From the NCBI RefSeq assembly GCF_050947335.1, contig NC_134989.1, positions 8,921,501 through 8,985,500 on the forward strand: a stretch of 64,000 bases of DNA, given 5' to 3'. Position numbers and translations under genes: made by a program. A model generated the notes under the pieces. It ran no database searches, had not been told where the DNA came from, and saw only the letters and a list, made by a program, of their open reading frames with translations. Below are positions 1-11,474 of this stretch, piece by piece (the stretch's first letter is position 1; each line of letters opens with the position of its first letter). The stretch comes from Megachile rotundata (lineage: Eukaryota > Arthropoda > Insecta > Hymenoptera > Megachilidae).

Positions 1-82
1 TATGATAATAAATGAACTCCAAATTGAAAATATCTGTGTAATAAACGACGTATCAAAATTAATGATGGAATACCGTCACACG
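1..82. other. Unique AT-rich sequence at window edge
   Basis: No coding signal or repeat is visible here. It leads into the short tandem repeat that follows. Confidence 0.5.
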
Positions 83-275
83 AGACTTCATTTTATGGCT
101 GCATCGAACATGTCTCGTTTTACTTCGAGCCATATACGGACAGGTACACAAGACTTCATTTTACGACTACATTGAATATTCTTTCCTCTTTTATTTGAAG
201 CCGAGATACATAAGACTTCATTTTATAAATACATTGAATATTCTTTTACTCGTTTTGGAGCCATATACGAACGAA
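83..275. repeat. Short tandem repeat, three diverged ~65-bp copies
   Basis: The phrase AGACTTCATTTTA recurs at 83, 151 and 213, each time followed by a similar stretch containing an ATTGAATATTCTTT-like or GAGCCATATACG-like block. Spacing is 68 and 62 bp. The copies are diverged, so the array is old. No coding function is visible. Confidence 0.6.
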
Positions 276-2811
276 AATTACACCTGTATCGCTCCGCTCG
301 CAAAAAGCATGTATCTTGTTTGCGTACCGTGAAATTCATAAAGAAGCAGTCCAAATAAAACATCGAAATGGCATCTCTCGAGAGCTCACGCATTTTCACC
401 GTTGATTTGTAGAGCGTAGCCAAGTTTTATCCATGGTCAGCTAGCGAGCACCGTTGGTCAGCACTTACTTAGCCATAATGGCTCGTTATCAACACTTTAC
501 ATCGCTTTACATCGTAAACACTTGTGCTTCTACGTGAAAAGAGATTTCTCGAAGTATCATGAACATGTGTACACTGTCTTCGGTTGAGATTACTTCTGGA
601 GCTAAGTTTTCATCGATCGAGTCTTACTACGTTCACAATCTTCAACTCGTTGTTAAAGTCACAAATAATTGTAATTTTATTTTCTGGACTGATTGATGGG
701 TTTGGCAATATTTTAGTCTTTTATTGGGTCTTCAAATGTTTAGTAATATTTATTATTGGGGAGGTGGATGGTTTTATGAGTGGTTGAAGGAGGCTTTATC
801 CAAATATGGCTGACATGGAACTAAACTTGTGAAACTGCTTCTTGTTTATTATATTATTGACTCCGGTAGATTAGTATTATGTTAACTGTACTTTATGATC
901 AAAATACACAAGATTTTCTACGTGTCCATTATTTACTGGAATTTCAGAAAGTGTAGTTGCAAGTTTCAATATAAGAACGTCATCAAATATTGACTCATTT
1001 GATGCTCTCATCACTCGACAGAGAAACCTTTATTTTCTTTTATCATTGAGATGTACGTATATTGATACTATTTATCCAGTTAACCCCTTGTGTTTGCCAA
1101 CTGCATCAGTCAGAGCTGACTATTCACCGCTACAATAATTAAACAAAGGTTGGATGTTATATCCATCTTGTATTCAGAGACTTGACCATGCAAATTATAA
1201 TTGTACTTCAAGCTGAATTATATTAATCCGAGTGAAATTTATCATATTTCAAATGTGGTCACAAGTTGCATCTGTGAAGTTTATTTTTCTATTCTGACCA
1301 CTTCCTCTCTAAACACCTAAGTCAGCCTCTTCATGCACCAACTCACGAGTTTACTGTAGCCATCGTAAAAGCAAGAAGTTTTCACTCGATTTTTACTGTG
1401 AAGCATTCCTAAAATTTTTGTTATAAACTGAATTGAGAAATTGAAGTTATTATTTACTATTTAAAAAATTGAAATTATTATTTCTCTTCTATCATCCACT
1501 TATTTGTCCACGTTCTGCTCTCTCTGTTTATACATCACATACCTCTACCTTTAATTAAGAAACTTCATCTTGTTCAGTTAAATGTAAGATATTCAAAGGT
1601 TTAAGAGCACCTATTATTAAGTATGTTAAAGAAATAACAAAACAATCGTTGCAAAAGAAAAGCAGATTTCGTTCTCGAGTATATCTCCGTTACCGATGAG
1701 ATTCGAGATGATTTCACTTGCTCAGCTCGTTCCCATCATCCACCATCTGCTACATTTTCAGAACACCTGTTTACCGAGCGTTTAACCACGCGAACCGATT
1801 TACTCTCTTTTATTTTATCAGCTAACCCTGCTGTTCCCCTCGCTTACGCTTCATGACCGTATTTTGTTGGATTGGCAGCTGAAATTCATGTTCCAGTCTC
1901 GAAATAAAACTTGAGTTGACTTTATCTGATTAAAGATGGCCTCGGGGCGAAAAGTAATCTTAACTTGGTTGATAATCTATGGTCGTCCAGTAAGAACTTT
2001 CTAGAAAGAAAAATATTGGAGATAATCTGAATATCATGTTTATTACATTTTTAAAGAGTTCAGTGAGTTCGATGTGTATAAAACTTTATTTTGGGTTTAA
2101 GATACTAAACAAATAAATTGTTCTAATATTAAAAATGAAATTATGGAAACAAAAATGAAAATGAAGATGAACTAAATCATACTCTAAATAAAAAATACTT
2201 CCATCTGAAAAGTAACGAAATTCGAAGAATGCAGTGCCTATAATAATAAAGTGGATATTGGTTTACCGACCTCTAAAAAGTGATCTGAAATTCGCTGAAA
2301 TTTCACCCCCGTTATTTTATCCAGCCACGCACAATCAGTCGCAACCGGACTTCGACTTTCTAACTTACACTAAAACTTGACACCGACGCCACGATACAAA
2401 ATAAAAAAAATAATAATTATAAGATGAAAGGATATCTCGACTCTCTCTTCCTTTTCACGTGTAGCTGTACGCACCGACAAGATGTACAGCTGAATCTCAC
2501 AAAAAGATATAAACGAGAGAAAGAGGAAAAGGGAAACGCAATGAAAAAAAAAGTAAAATAAATGTTGCGAGTGAAATCGTGATTACATAAAAGTAGATAA
2601 AATGGATAATGTTCATCCACTTCTCTGAATTACACCGTGCATGAATCATACGAATGTTACACTTTTCTCTTTCCTTCATTCTGCTTGTAAAATCTGCTCG
2701 GCAGATAAAGTCGAGAGCTGCTTCGCTTCCTTAGAAAAAAACGTAACTAACCGGAAGGAGGTCATCCACTTGTTGATTTTTAGGAATATTTCAATATTTT
2801 GCGATTTGAGT
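276..2811. other. Unique intergenic or intronic AT-rich DNA
   Basis: Only short chance reading frames (60-70 codons) occur on both strands, with no recognisable domain, no long GC-rich exon-like block and no tandem structure. I see nothing annotatable. Confidence 0.5.
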
Positions 2812-3456
2812 TAAGGATTTAGGGATATTAGAATTTGGGGATTTTGGGATTTGGGAATTTTGGACTTTGACAATCTAGGAATTTAGAAATCTAGGGATTT
2901 GGAAATTTAGGAATTTGGGAATCTAGGGATTTGGGAATCTAAGGATTTGGGAATCTAGAGATTTTGGAATCTAGGGATTGGGGACTCTAGGGATTTGGGA
3001 ATCTAGGGATTTGGGAATCTAGGGATTGGGGACTCTAGGGATTTTGGAATCTAGGGATTTGGGAATCTAGGTATTTGGGAATCTAGGTATTTGGGAATCT
3101 AGGGATTGGGGACTCTAGGGATTTGGGAATCTAGGAATTTGGGAATCTAGGAATTTGGGAATCTAGGGATTTGGGAGTCTAGGGATTTCTGAATCTAGGA
3201 ATTTGGGAATCTAAGGATTTGGGAATCTAGGAATTTTTGAATCTAGGAATTTTGGAATCTAGGGATTTGGGAATCTAGGGATTTGGGAATCTAGGGATCT
3301 GGGAATCTAGGAATTTGGGAATCTAGGAATTTTGGAATCTAGGGATTTGGGAGTCTAGGGATTTGGGAATCTAGGGATTTGGGAATCTAGGGATTTGGGA
3401 ATCTAGGGATCTGGGAATCTAGGAATTTGGGAATCTAGGAATTTTGGAATCTAGGG
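2812..3456. repeat. Minisatellite, 16-bp unit of the GGGATTTGGGAATCTA type
   Basis: About 40 head-to-tail copies of a 16-bp unit (GGGATTTGGGAATCTA and variants with GGAATTT, GGGGACT or GGTATTT) run through this block. The unit is purine-rich on the plus strand. The first ~80 bp are looser GGGATTT / GGAATTT copies, then the array becomes regular, and it ends abruptly in unique AT-rich DNA. It belongs to the same loose family as the arrays near 10, 15, 30, 44, 46 and 53 kb. Confidence 0.9.
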
Positions 3457-4329
3457 TGTATATTAAATAGTATATTAGTATTATATTAAATATTAGAATA
3501 AAAATGGATAACTATTATAGAAACTTAATTATAGAAATATTAGAGATATTTTTTTTTATTAAAATTATTAGTATATTTTATTATACAAATATTTGATATT
3601 TCTAGTCCACAAAATTTCTTCGTTTGAAAGGTCTAAGCTTCATCTTCACAGAACTAGGCCAAAATTGATCTACCCATCATTCAGCTAATTATCTCATTAT
3701 TACCAGACTAGTTTACTAACATGAAAATAACTAGTGTCGGATGCCTACTTTCAAATTGAAATTAATTTGAGAAAGTAAATAAATTAGAATATAACGATTT
3801 TTTGTCTTAACAAGGCTAATAGAAATGTTATTATTCATTATTAATAATTTCCTTGTAAACATTCAATTGCACTTGAAAATTGAATTACTTAGAAATCTGA
3901 AAGAATCATAATTAATCAACAGTGAAGTGATTGTGAAACGATCAAATTATGCGATCGATAATGAAATCAATTACCTTTGTTGATAAATGAGGACGTGAGA
4001 ATTTAGGATAGCGATAAAACCAACGTGATAATAGAAAATTTGATGTCAGCTTGTACATGGGTTAAAGTCTGCTTTGAATCCAGACAATTACTGGTATAAT
4101 GGAATAATGATCGCTCGATTTTAGGTACAGTTATCTGTAATTAGCGATATCAAGGAGGAACATTAATTTCTACGGCTAGGTGGTTCAATTTAGAATGCAG
4201 AATGTACGGTATTAAAGCAATTTAGTAGTCGCTTCTTGTAGCTGTAACTAATTTTAACGAAGAACATTTCTTTGCCTCGAATGGTATAATAAATATGTGG
4301 TCCCGTAGTGCCCACATATGTGCCCACAT
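3457..4329. other. Unique AT-rich intergenic DNA
   Basis: No open frame of note, no repeat and no recognisable motif cluster. Confidence 0.45.
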
Positions 4330-4968
4330 ATAGGCAGACGCAATTTCTTTCACGTGGTAATAAAAGTAACAGTTTCTCAATTATTAATTACAAATCCTCA
4401 ATTGTTAGAAATAAAATAAATTATTAAAAATGTACTTAACAAACATTGTAATAGATATATGTTCATTCGTGAATGAGTGATTTACCCAAATCATACTCAG
4501 AATAGTAGTTTCTCAGGCAAGTACATTCAAAGAAAAAAGCTGGATCATATCCTTCATTTTACAAAAGAACAGTCGAGCATTCTTCTATCGTACACTGTTC
4601 GTATGTTCAGATTATTAAGAATTAAATCGTAGTCGCGAGAATTAAACGGCTTGGAACAACCACTGTTTGGCAGCAAGCCTTCAAAATTTCTGCTGGACGC
4701 ATTCGATATCGTTAATACAAGAGTCATAGTACGGAGACCAGATTACACTTCCGTATTCTAAAACAGGTGTAATTAGTTGGCCGTATAGCGTTCCGAGTGT
4801 CAGTATTAAGAAACTTTGAAACCCAGCGATGTAAGGCTGCGAGAAATATTTCTGCAACGTCTAAAACATAAATTGGAGAAGGTTCTAACAGTGTTCATCG
4901 TGATCTGATCGATGTTACCGTAGGATTTTGTGAAGTGTAAAAGTGCAACAGTTTTGTCGTATGGCTGC
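4330..4968 (-). mobile_element. Non-LTR retrotransposon fragment (reverse transcriptase C-terminal part), copy 1
   Basis: Read on the minus strand, this block encodes the end of a LINE-type reverse transcriptase: LGTLYGQLITPVLEYGSVIW followed by SPYYDSCINDIECVQQKF, the phrase that closes the thumb region in Jockey/R1/I-like elements (compare the family pattern P-x-LEY-x-S-x-x-W-x-P). It then hits a stop and continues in a shifted frame as a CPKPFNSRDYDLILNNLNIR-like segment. Frameshifts and stops make it a dead relic. A near-identical copy (about 97% by eye) lies at 35173-35815 in the same orientation, and both copies begin and end at nearly the same points. LINE identity is inferred from the motif; the clade is not resolved. 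Confidence 0.8.
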
Positions 4969-6109
4969 AATGCACGTTCAGGTCAATGTACCTGGCGGCC
5001 CACCATTGGCGAATAGCGAGGCTATGCTCGATAAGCGTGAAACTCGCAAAGAAGCACGCAAGATCGTACAAGTTTCTGCTGAAAGATCCCGTAAATGATC
5101 ATTACTTTGAAAATGTTGGATCCGGCTATAAATAGCTTTCAGCGATTCAATTAGTCACAAAGGAGAAGAATGCTCTTTTTCGTATCTCGATGTAAGAATG
5201 TTTTACAATACAACGTTTCAAACTTGTTCGCTGTTAATCAAGCTTGATACAAGTGAAATTTCTCTGCAAAAAGGAAAGGAGGAGTCTGATCGTGATTATA
5301 ATGTCATCGTTGAAACGTTTTCTCTGCCGGGTACAAAAGAAAAAGTAATTTGTGGCTGCATGTTTATTTTAAATTCGTTAATTGTCGGAAGAAATTCTCT
5401 GACAGTTGGAAAGTATTATTTTCAATTTTTATATTGACATTACGCTTTAATGTAATTATTTTATAAACTATAAAGAAAACAGGACAAATAAAAAATCATA
5501 TAAAATATCATGCACGACTTTTGCATGAAAATTTTTCTGACAAATGAACGATTGATTGAAAGTGAAATTACTAATTGGTTAAGTTTGTCATGAGGTGGTA
5601 TTCAAAGTATTAAATATTTATGTGATTATCAAGGTTCAGTGGAATCTTGTTATATGTTGCTACTGATGGAACTGTAAGATATAAGAGTTCTTGGAAATTG
5701 CAATATAGCAAGAATTTTTTTCACAGCGCTTTATTGTCGAAGCATCCCGTAGACGCGCATGACGATATAATGCGTGACGATACGTGTGAAGATCTAACGC
5801 GTGATGACACGGCACAGCAATCTAAATTACGAATTAAAGAAACTTGTTAAACAAAAATTGTTGTTCAATCAAATTATTATTTCTAAATAAAAATTATTAA
5901 ATATTGAATCAAAAAATTATTATTAATAAACAAAAATTATTCAGCTGAGAACTACATGGTGTTTGAATAAGAATAAATGTAATAATTAAGTTATAATAAT
6001 TATTAATAAGGTCATTTTAATGAAGTAATTATTAATGAGGTAATTAAAAATTTTGAATTGGTTTAACATAAGTCAAATTATAATATAATTGAAATATAAA
6101 ATAATTAAA
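4969..6109. other. Unique DNA with a TATA-box-like element and short frames
   Basis: This stretch contains the TATA candidate at 5127 and open frames of 79 codons (5198-5437) and 67 codons (5647-5850), neither of which I recognise. The second overlaps a small local repetition of GCGTGACGATA-like words near 5755-5810. Nothing here can be called a gene with confidence. Confidence 0.4.
5127..5192 (+). promoter_or_regulatory. Possible TATA promoter with a short first exon
   Basis: A textbook TATAAATAG sits at 5127-5135. About 30 bp downstream is an unremarkable TTAGTCACAA start region, then an ATG at 5169 opening MLFFVSR, and a donor-like GTAAGA follows at 5191. The layout (TATA, short 5' leader, hydrophobic start, early donor) fits a first exon of a small secreted-protein gene. 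No downstream exon is identifiable, and a chance match in AT-rich DNA is quite possible. Confidence 0.15.
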
Positions 6110-6430
6110 CTGCACAGTTACATTATAATGTTATTAAAGTGAAAGGTATTTGAGCCACAGTATTGAAGCACAACGTAATTAAATTACAATGTAATCGAAG
6201 CATAAGATACTCAAATTACATAATTAAATTATAATGTGACTGAGGCATAAGGTAATTAAATTACATAATTAAATTACAGTGTCATTGATGTTGAAAGTAA
6301 TCAAATTACATAAGCATATTACAACGTAGATGAAGTCCAAGGTAATTAAGTTACATAATTAAATACAGTGTAATTGAAGCACAGGATGACTAAATTTCAT
6401 AAATAAATTGCAGTGTAATCAAGCGACAAT
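6110..6430. repeat. Degenerate tandem repeat, ~45-50 bp unit
   Basis: Variants of GGTAATTAAATTACATAATTAAATTACAGTG recur every 45-50 bp (for example near 6208, 6251, 6298 and 6341), alternating with a GAAGCACAAG-like word. Copies differ by substitutions and small indels, indicating an old array. The units are rich in TAATTA, a homeodomain core, but this may only reflect AT composition. Confidence 0.65.
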
Positions 6431-7485
6431 ATAATTCAGTTAACATCCCTTTACTCTTCTTTATAATTTCAAGATCCTTTGGCCTAACCGCAAAGAATCA
6501 TTAATTTTTTTTATAACATATCATTTTCGTGTCAATTCACATATCACACTATGAGAAATATCGTCAAAGTCGCAGTTTGTTTCATATTTCCACCAAGAGA
6601 ATTAATTAGAACTATAACTAATCGAAAAATAAGAATCGAATTTCGGATCCAAATAGTTTGATGCTCAACGTGTATTCCCGGTTTACTGCACACGCAATTA
6701 CATCAATCAACGGAGCTACAATTTCCCGTGATTCATTTCCTTCGTATTTTTCATCGCATTCATATCTCACGAAGGAGACACAGAAACGATTCGTTGTCAC
6801 GACATTTCGAACGGGCCAATATTGAACCAGAAGACTCGCGGTTGGATCGTGATTGAACGGCCGAATAAAAATGGGTCGACATCGACGAGGATGGCACGAG
6901 CTGACACCGTGTCACGAATGTCGTCTTCCTGATATTTATTAAATTACTGAAATCCACGCGTAGCCGTATTTTTCGCCGGCATTCGAGACGCTTTCTCAAC
7001 GGGACAAATATTCCAGTCATTTTGTAGACGCTCCGTTAATGGATCGAGGTAAAAGTAAAAGTTACAAGAAAAATGTTTGTGGTCAGGTGTTTTGGCGGTG
7101 CTAAAGCCGTGTGTTGTCTTTTAACGAGAGAAAGAACGGGTTATTAACGAGATGAATAATCGGGAATTGAACTTTCAAGTTTTGCGGCAGTGAAACTAAT
7201 TAGAAGAGATGTGATGAATAAAATCTTGTTTAATGGCTGGGGTATGTCACTTGTAATTGACGAGGATATTTTTATCGGATTAATGGTCTAACCAGTGAAT
7301 TTATCTACAACTTTGTTTAAAGAATCGTAACGAGGATTTTATTCGACGTTTATTGCTCATTTAGGTAATTATTGATAGCAGAGTAGATGTCTACTATTTT
7401 TGGCTATTTAATTAGAGATTTTTTATGTTTATTTTATTTGCGATTGCGAATTCTTTATGAAGAGAATGAGGATCTGGTCATCACT
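6431..7485. other. Unique DNA, no gene recognised
   Basis: Two overlapping minus-strand frames of 60 and 86 codons (6618-7020) fall in a slightly GC-richer patch. Neither has a recognisable motif, and there are no convincing splice sites bounding them. I see nothing else. Confidence 0.4.
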
Positions 7486-8525
7486 GTTATTGATACTTTT
7501 GTTAGGCGTGGGTCACGATAATTCAGAGATGGGTCATTTGGCGTGGGTCACAAAAATTATAGATAACTTTATTGGTCGTGGGTCACCACAGTCATAGATA
7601 ATTTTATTATGCGTGGCTCATGAACATTCAGAGATGGATCATTTTTGACGTGGGTCATCAAAATTATATACAATTTTAGCTGCCGTGGGTCAGCAAAGAT
7701 AAATATATTTATATTAGCCGTGGGTCACGACAATCCAGATGCGGGTCACTGGGCGTGGGTCATAAAAATTATAGATAACTTTATTGGTCGTGGGTCACCA
7801 CAGTCATATATAATGCGTGGCTCATGAACATTCAGAGGTGGGTTATTTTTGACGTGGGTCATCAAAATTATATACAATTTTAACTGCCGTGGGTTAGCAA
7901 AGATAAATATATTTATATTAGACGTTGGGTCACAAAAATCCAGATGCGGGTCACTGGGCGTGGGTCACTTGAGCGTGGGTCACCAAAATTATAGACAGTT
8001 TTATCTGTTGTTGGGTCAGTAAATTCTTAAATAGGTATATTATGCGTGGGTCACTGAAATTCCAGCGTGGGTCATTTGGTCGTGGGCCATAAAATATTAG
8101 ACAATTTTATCTGCCATGGACCAACAAATTTATAGATGCTTTTATTACACGTGGGTCACGAAAATCCAAAGATGGGTCATTTGTGCATGGGTCACCAAAA
8201 TTATAGGTAATTTTATTAGTCGTGGGTCACGCAAAGTTATATATACTTTCATTGGTCGTGTGTCCCCGAAATCTGAGATGTGTCAACTTAACGTGGGTCA
8301 CCATAATTATATATATTTTTATTGATCGTGGGTCACCACATGATAGACGTAATAAACATGGGTCACTAAAATGATAAATAGATCGGTTGATCGTGGGTCA
8401 CAAAGTGAATGATATTCCAACTGAACGTGGGTCACAAAGTGACAGATAAATGCATTAAACATGGGTCACAATTGATATATAAATATGTCAACTGAACGTG
8501 GGTCACAAAAATGATACATACATTC
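7486..8525. repeat. CGTGGGTCAC minisatellite, ~30 copies
   Basis: The core GTGGGTCAC or GGGTCA recurs about thirty times, all in the same orientation, separated by A/T-rich spacers such as CAAAATTATAGATAATTTTATT. Spacing varies, typically 20-50 bp, and larger blocks of several cores are themselves repeated (compare 7500-7690 with 7700-7880). GGGTCA is also the half-site bound by nuclear receptors of the RXR/USP class, so the array could bind such proteins, but this is inference. Short open frames inside the array are by-products of the repeat. Confidence 0.9.
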
Positions 8526-10063
8526 ATCGAACGTAAAATTAATAACAGGAAAAGCTTTCAATGTTTTTAACCCCAGTAGTCAAAGTGCCAACGTGAAAAC
8601 ATAAATGCATAATTATTGTAGCGATAAGAACGTCTATCATACATTTTTGTTCGAGAACAAATTAGTATTTAATTACGACCGCTGCTGTAAGTAATCATTA
8701 ATGAATACCCACATAAGTTGATCGAACGGGATTGAACCATTAATGTTTATTTGGTGTTCTTATTGTGCGTTATTATAACTGATTAACCAGCAGATAAGAA
8801 GGTTATAATTTTTGTACATTCTTATGTTAACGGTACTTTGTTCGACACAAGGATTATAATTTGCAGACATATCGTCTTCGGATGCAGGTACTTATTCGTA
8901 TTAGAATATCGATAATGCTTTCATGTTACGATCTCTAAAACAAGTAGATAAAGTAATTAATCACAGGAACAATGCTTGAGAATTATTTTAAGAGTACAAT
9001 ATTGTCCTCAGTAGCTATCTAAAATAGTTTCACTAACATAAAAATTATTTTAAAAAATAATTCTTTTTATTGTATAAATGTTACTTGAATTTATTGGCAA
9101 TAATAAATTAACGCGACTGTAACTGCATGCTGAGAGCAATAACTTAAGATCCAGTATCATTCTCAGCTCGGATTGGTGTCATATGTAAATGGTGACATAA
9201 TTTACGGATTAACGACTAAGTAATTTGCATGTGTAATATGATCGTGATAACTTCTCCTATCACTTAGAATTGACAGTAACTCATCTAATTACAACTGCTT
9301 TCATTTTATCATGACAAGGTGATTTATAAACCTCGGAAATTTCCATTAACATTTTTAGTTCCGTTTAAAAATGAATTTAATTTGCTGCGAAACAGTTTGA
9401 AGTTTATAAAAATTTAAAAGTATGATGTACCACGGTAAGAGATTGAATATATGAGTGTCCAAACACTATTAACTTAATACCTGGTGCAATGATACCATAA
9501 ATGTTTAACCAATATATCCTTTGTTTCAATATTGGCCTACATTGCTTTCACTTTTTACGTATCCTTACTTTCTCATGGTCACGCTGCGAGGATTATCCAA
9601 GTTCCATTGAAACCGCGTCTGAATAGTTTGCGAAAGAATTAGAAAATCGCGATATAAACGCACCGCGTGTTAATTATGTAAAAGCATGCAAACGGATGAA
9701 ACTGGCTACACGTTTTATACAAATATCCCGTTTAAATTTAGTTTATTGTGAAAATTTCACGAAACTAATTCAGTAGGAGATTAGTGCAATGTGCAATATT
9801 AATGCTATCTGAATTTGTAGATAGGAATTTAGAAACGAATTGTTGTAAATTCTGAACGGTTGTAAATTGCTTTTTAATACCGGTTGAAGATTTCTACCAC
9901 GAGCGTGGTGGAGAATTTATGTTGCGTGGAGTAGTATGAATGTTGGATAACACGCTAGTTCTTCCTAGGAAAATCTTGATTGAAGGAAACGCTTTTTGCT
10001 GTGGAAAGTTTGGTATGGCGCGGGAATAGTTAATATTTCTTGGGGCAATTAAGTAAATTTTCA
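8526..10063. other. Unique AT-rich DNA
   Basis: No exon-like block. A small hairpin, ACCACG-AG-CGTGGT, lies at 9896-9909 near the left side of the following minisatellite. Nothing else is noteworthy. Confidence 0.4.
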
Positions 10064-11140
10064 GATCTGGGATTTTTGTTTTTGGATTTGGAAATTTGGG
10101 GATTTTCTGATTTTGAAAGTTAGGAATTGGGAATTTGAGAATTTGAGAAATTAGAAAATTGGAAATTTGAGAGTTGGAAACTTGAGAATTTGGGAAATTA
10201 GAAAATTGGGAATTTGGGAGTTGGAAACTTGAGAATTTGGGAAATTGGAAAATTGGGAATTTGGGAGTTAGAAACTTGAGAATTTGGGAAATTGGCAAAT
10301 TAGGAATTTGGGAGTTGGAAACTTGAGAATTTGGGAAATTAGAAAATGTGGAATTTGGGAGTTGGAAACTTGAGAATTTGGGAAATCAGAAAATTGGGAA
10401 TTTGAGATTTGGAAACTTGAGAATTTGGGAAATTAGATAATTTGGAATTTAGAAGTTGGAAACTTGAGAATTTGGGAAATTAGCAAATTGGGAATTTGAG
10501 AGTTGGAAATTTGAGAATTTGGGAAATTAGCAAATTGGGAATTCGGGTGTTGCAAACTTGAGAATTTGGAAAATTAGCAAATTGGGAATTTAGGAGTTGG
10601 AAACTTGAGAATTTGGGAAATCAGAAAATTGGGAATTTGAGATTTGGAAACTTGAGAATTTGGGAAATTAGATAATTTGGAATTTAGAAGTTGGAAACTT
10701 GAGAATTTGGGAAATTAGCAAATTGGGAATTTGAGAGTTGGAAATTTGAGAATTTGAGAAATTAGCAAATTGGAAATTTGCGAGTTGGAAACTTGAGAAT
10801 TTGGGAAATTAGCAAATTGGGAATTCGGGTGTTGCAAACTTGAGAATTTGGAAAATTAGCAAATTGGGAATTTAGGAGTTGGAAACTTGAGAATTTGGGA
10901 AATCAGAAAATTGGGAATTTGAGATTTGGAAACTTGAGAATTTGGGAAATTAGATAATTTGGAATTTAGAAGTTGGAAACTTGAGAATTTGGGAAATTAG
11001 CAAATTGGGAATTTGAGAGTTGGAAATTTGAGAATTTGGAAAATTAGTAAATTTGGAATTTGGAAGTTGGAAATTTGAGAATTTGGAAAATTAGAAAATT
11101 GGAAATTTTGAAATTTTGAAATTTTCAAATTTTCAAATTT
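10064..11140. repeat. 47-bp minisatellite with a 282-bp higher-order repeat
   Basis: A 47-bp monomer made of GAATTTGGGAAATTAGCAAA, TTGGGAATTT, GAGAGTTGGA and AACTTGA is repeated about 22 times. Variant monomers recur in a fixed order: a monomer with ATTCGGGTGT and TGCAAACTTG appears at 10541 and again at 10823, and the monomers after it (AATTTAGGAGTT, AAATCAGAAA, ATTAGATAATT) follow in the same order both times. This gives a 282-bp unit, six monomers. The first ~120 bp (10064-10180) are irregular. Minus-strand open frames of 134 and 84 codons here (SQISNF / PNSQ-like) come from the repeat and are not genes. Confidence 0.92.
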
Positions 11141-11144
11141 GGGA

Positions 11145-11167
11145 ATTAGAGATGAACCATCTCTAAT
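11145..11167. other. Perfect 10-bp hairpin at the end of the 47-bp array
   Basis: ATTAGAGATG and CATCTCTAAT are perfect reverse complements separated by the loop AAC. The hairpin directly follows the array and a short AAATTTTG run. A nearly identical hairpin (loop AAC kept, one stem base changed) ends the related array at 16163-16183, so this is a shared border and not chance. Confidence 0.75.
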
Positions 11168-11466
11168 AACACTACTCACCTCACCAATACTCAAGTTGCT
11201 ACAAAACAATTTTTCCGAAATTCTTAATTCGACCACCATTGTCCACATCAATATTAACCTAACATCTTTTTCTCTACCAACTGCATGTCAGTCATTCCAC
11301 AAAAAATTCAACGTTTCATACCTAGTACATACTCAAAACTGTACCTTATAGTTGCATGATATTGTTCTACTTATCGTTAGCCACCTGAGAACAGTACCCT
11401 GCTGACACAATAATTGCATTACTCTTAAATTTTCACAATCATTTACAGATAAGAAGATAACAAGCA

Positions 11467-11474
11467 TGACGTCA
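11467..11474. promoter_or_regulatory. CRE palindrome TGACGTCA
   Basis: An exact match to the CREB/ATF site. It stands alone in an unannotated region, so occupancy is unknown. Confidence 0.25.

Noticed and set aside
7486..8525. CRISPR-like array (repeated core with variable spacers)
   Set aside because: Spacers are themselves repetitive and of irregular length, and the host is an insect; it is a minisatellite.
10263..11251. Minus-strand frames over the 47-bp array
   Set aside because: Products of the repeat; frames break wherever the 47-bp period shifts phase.
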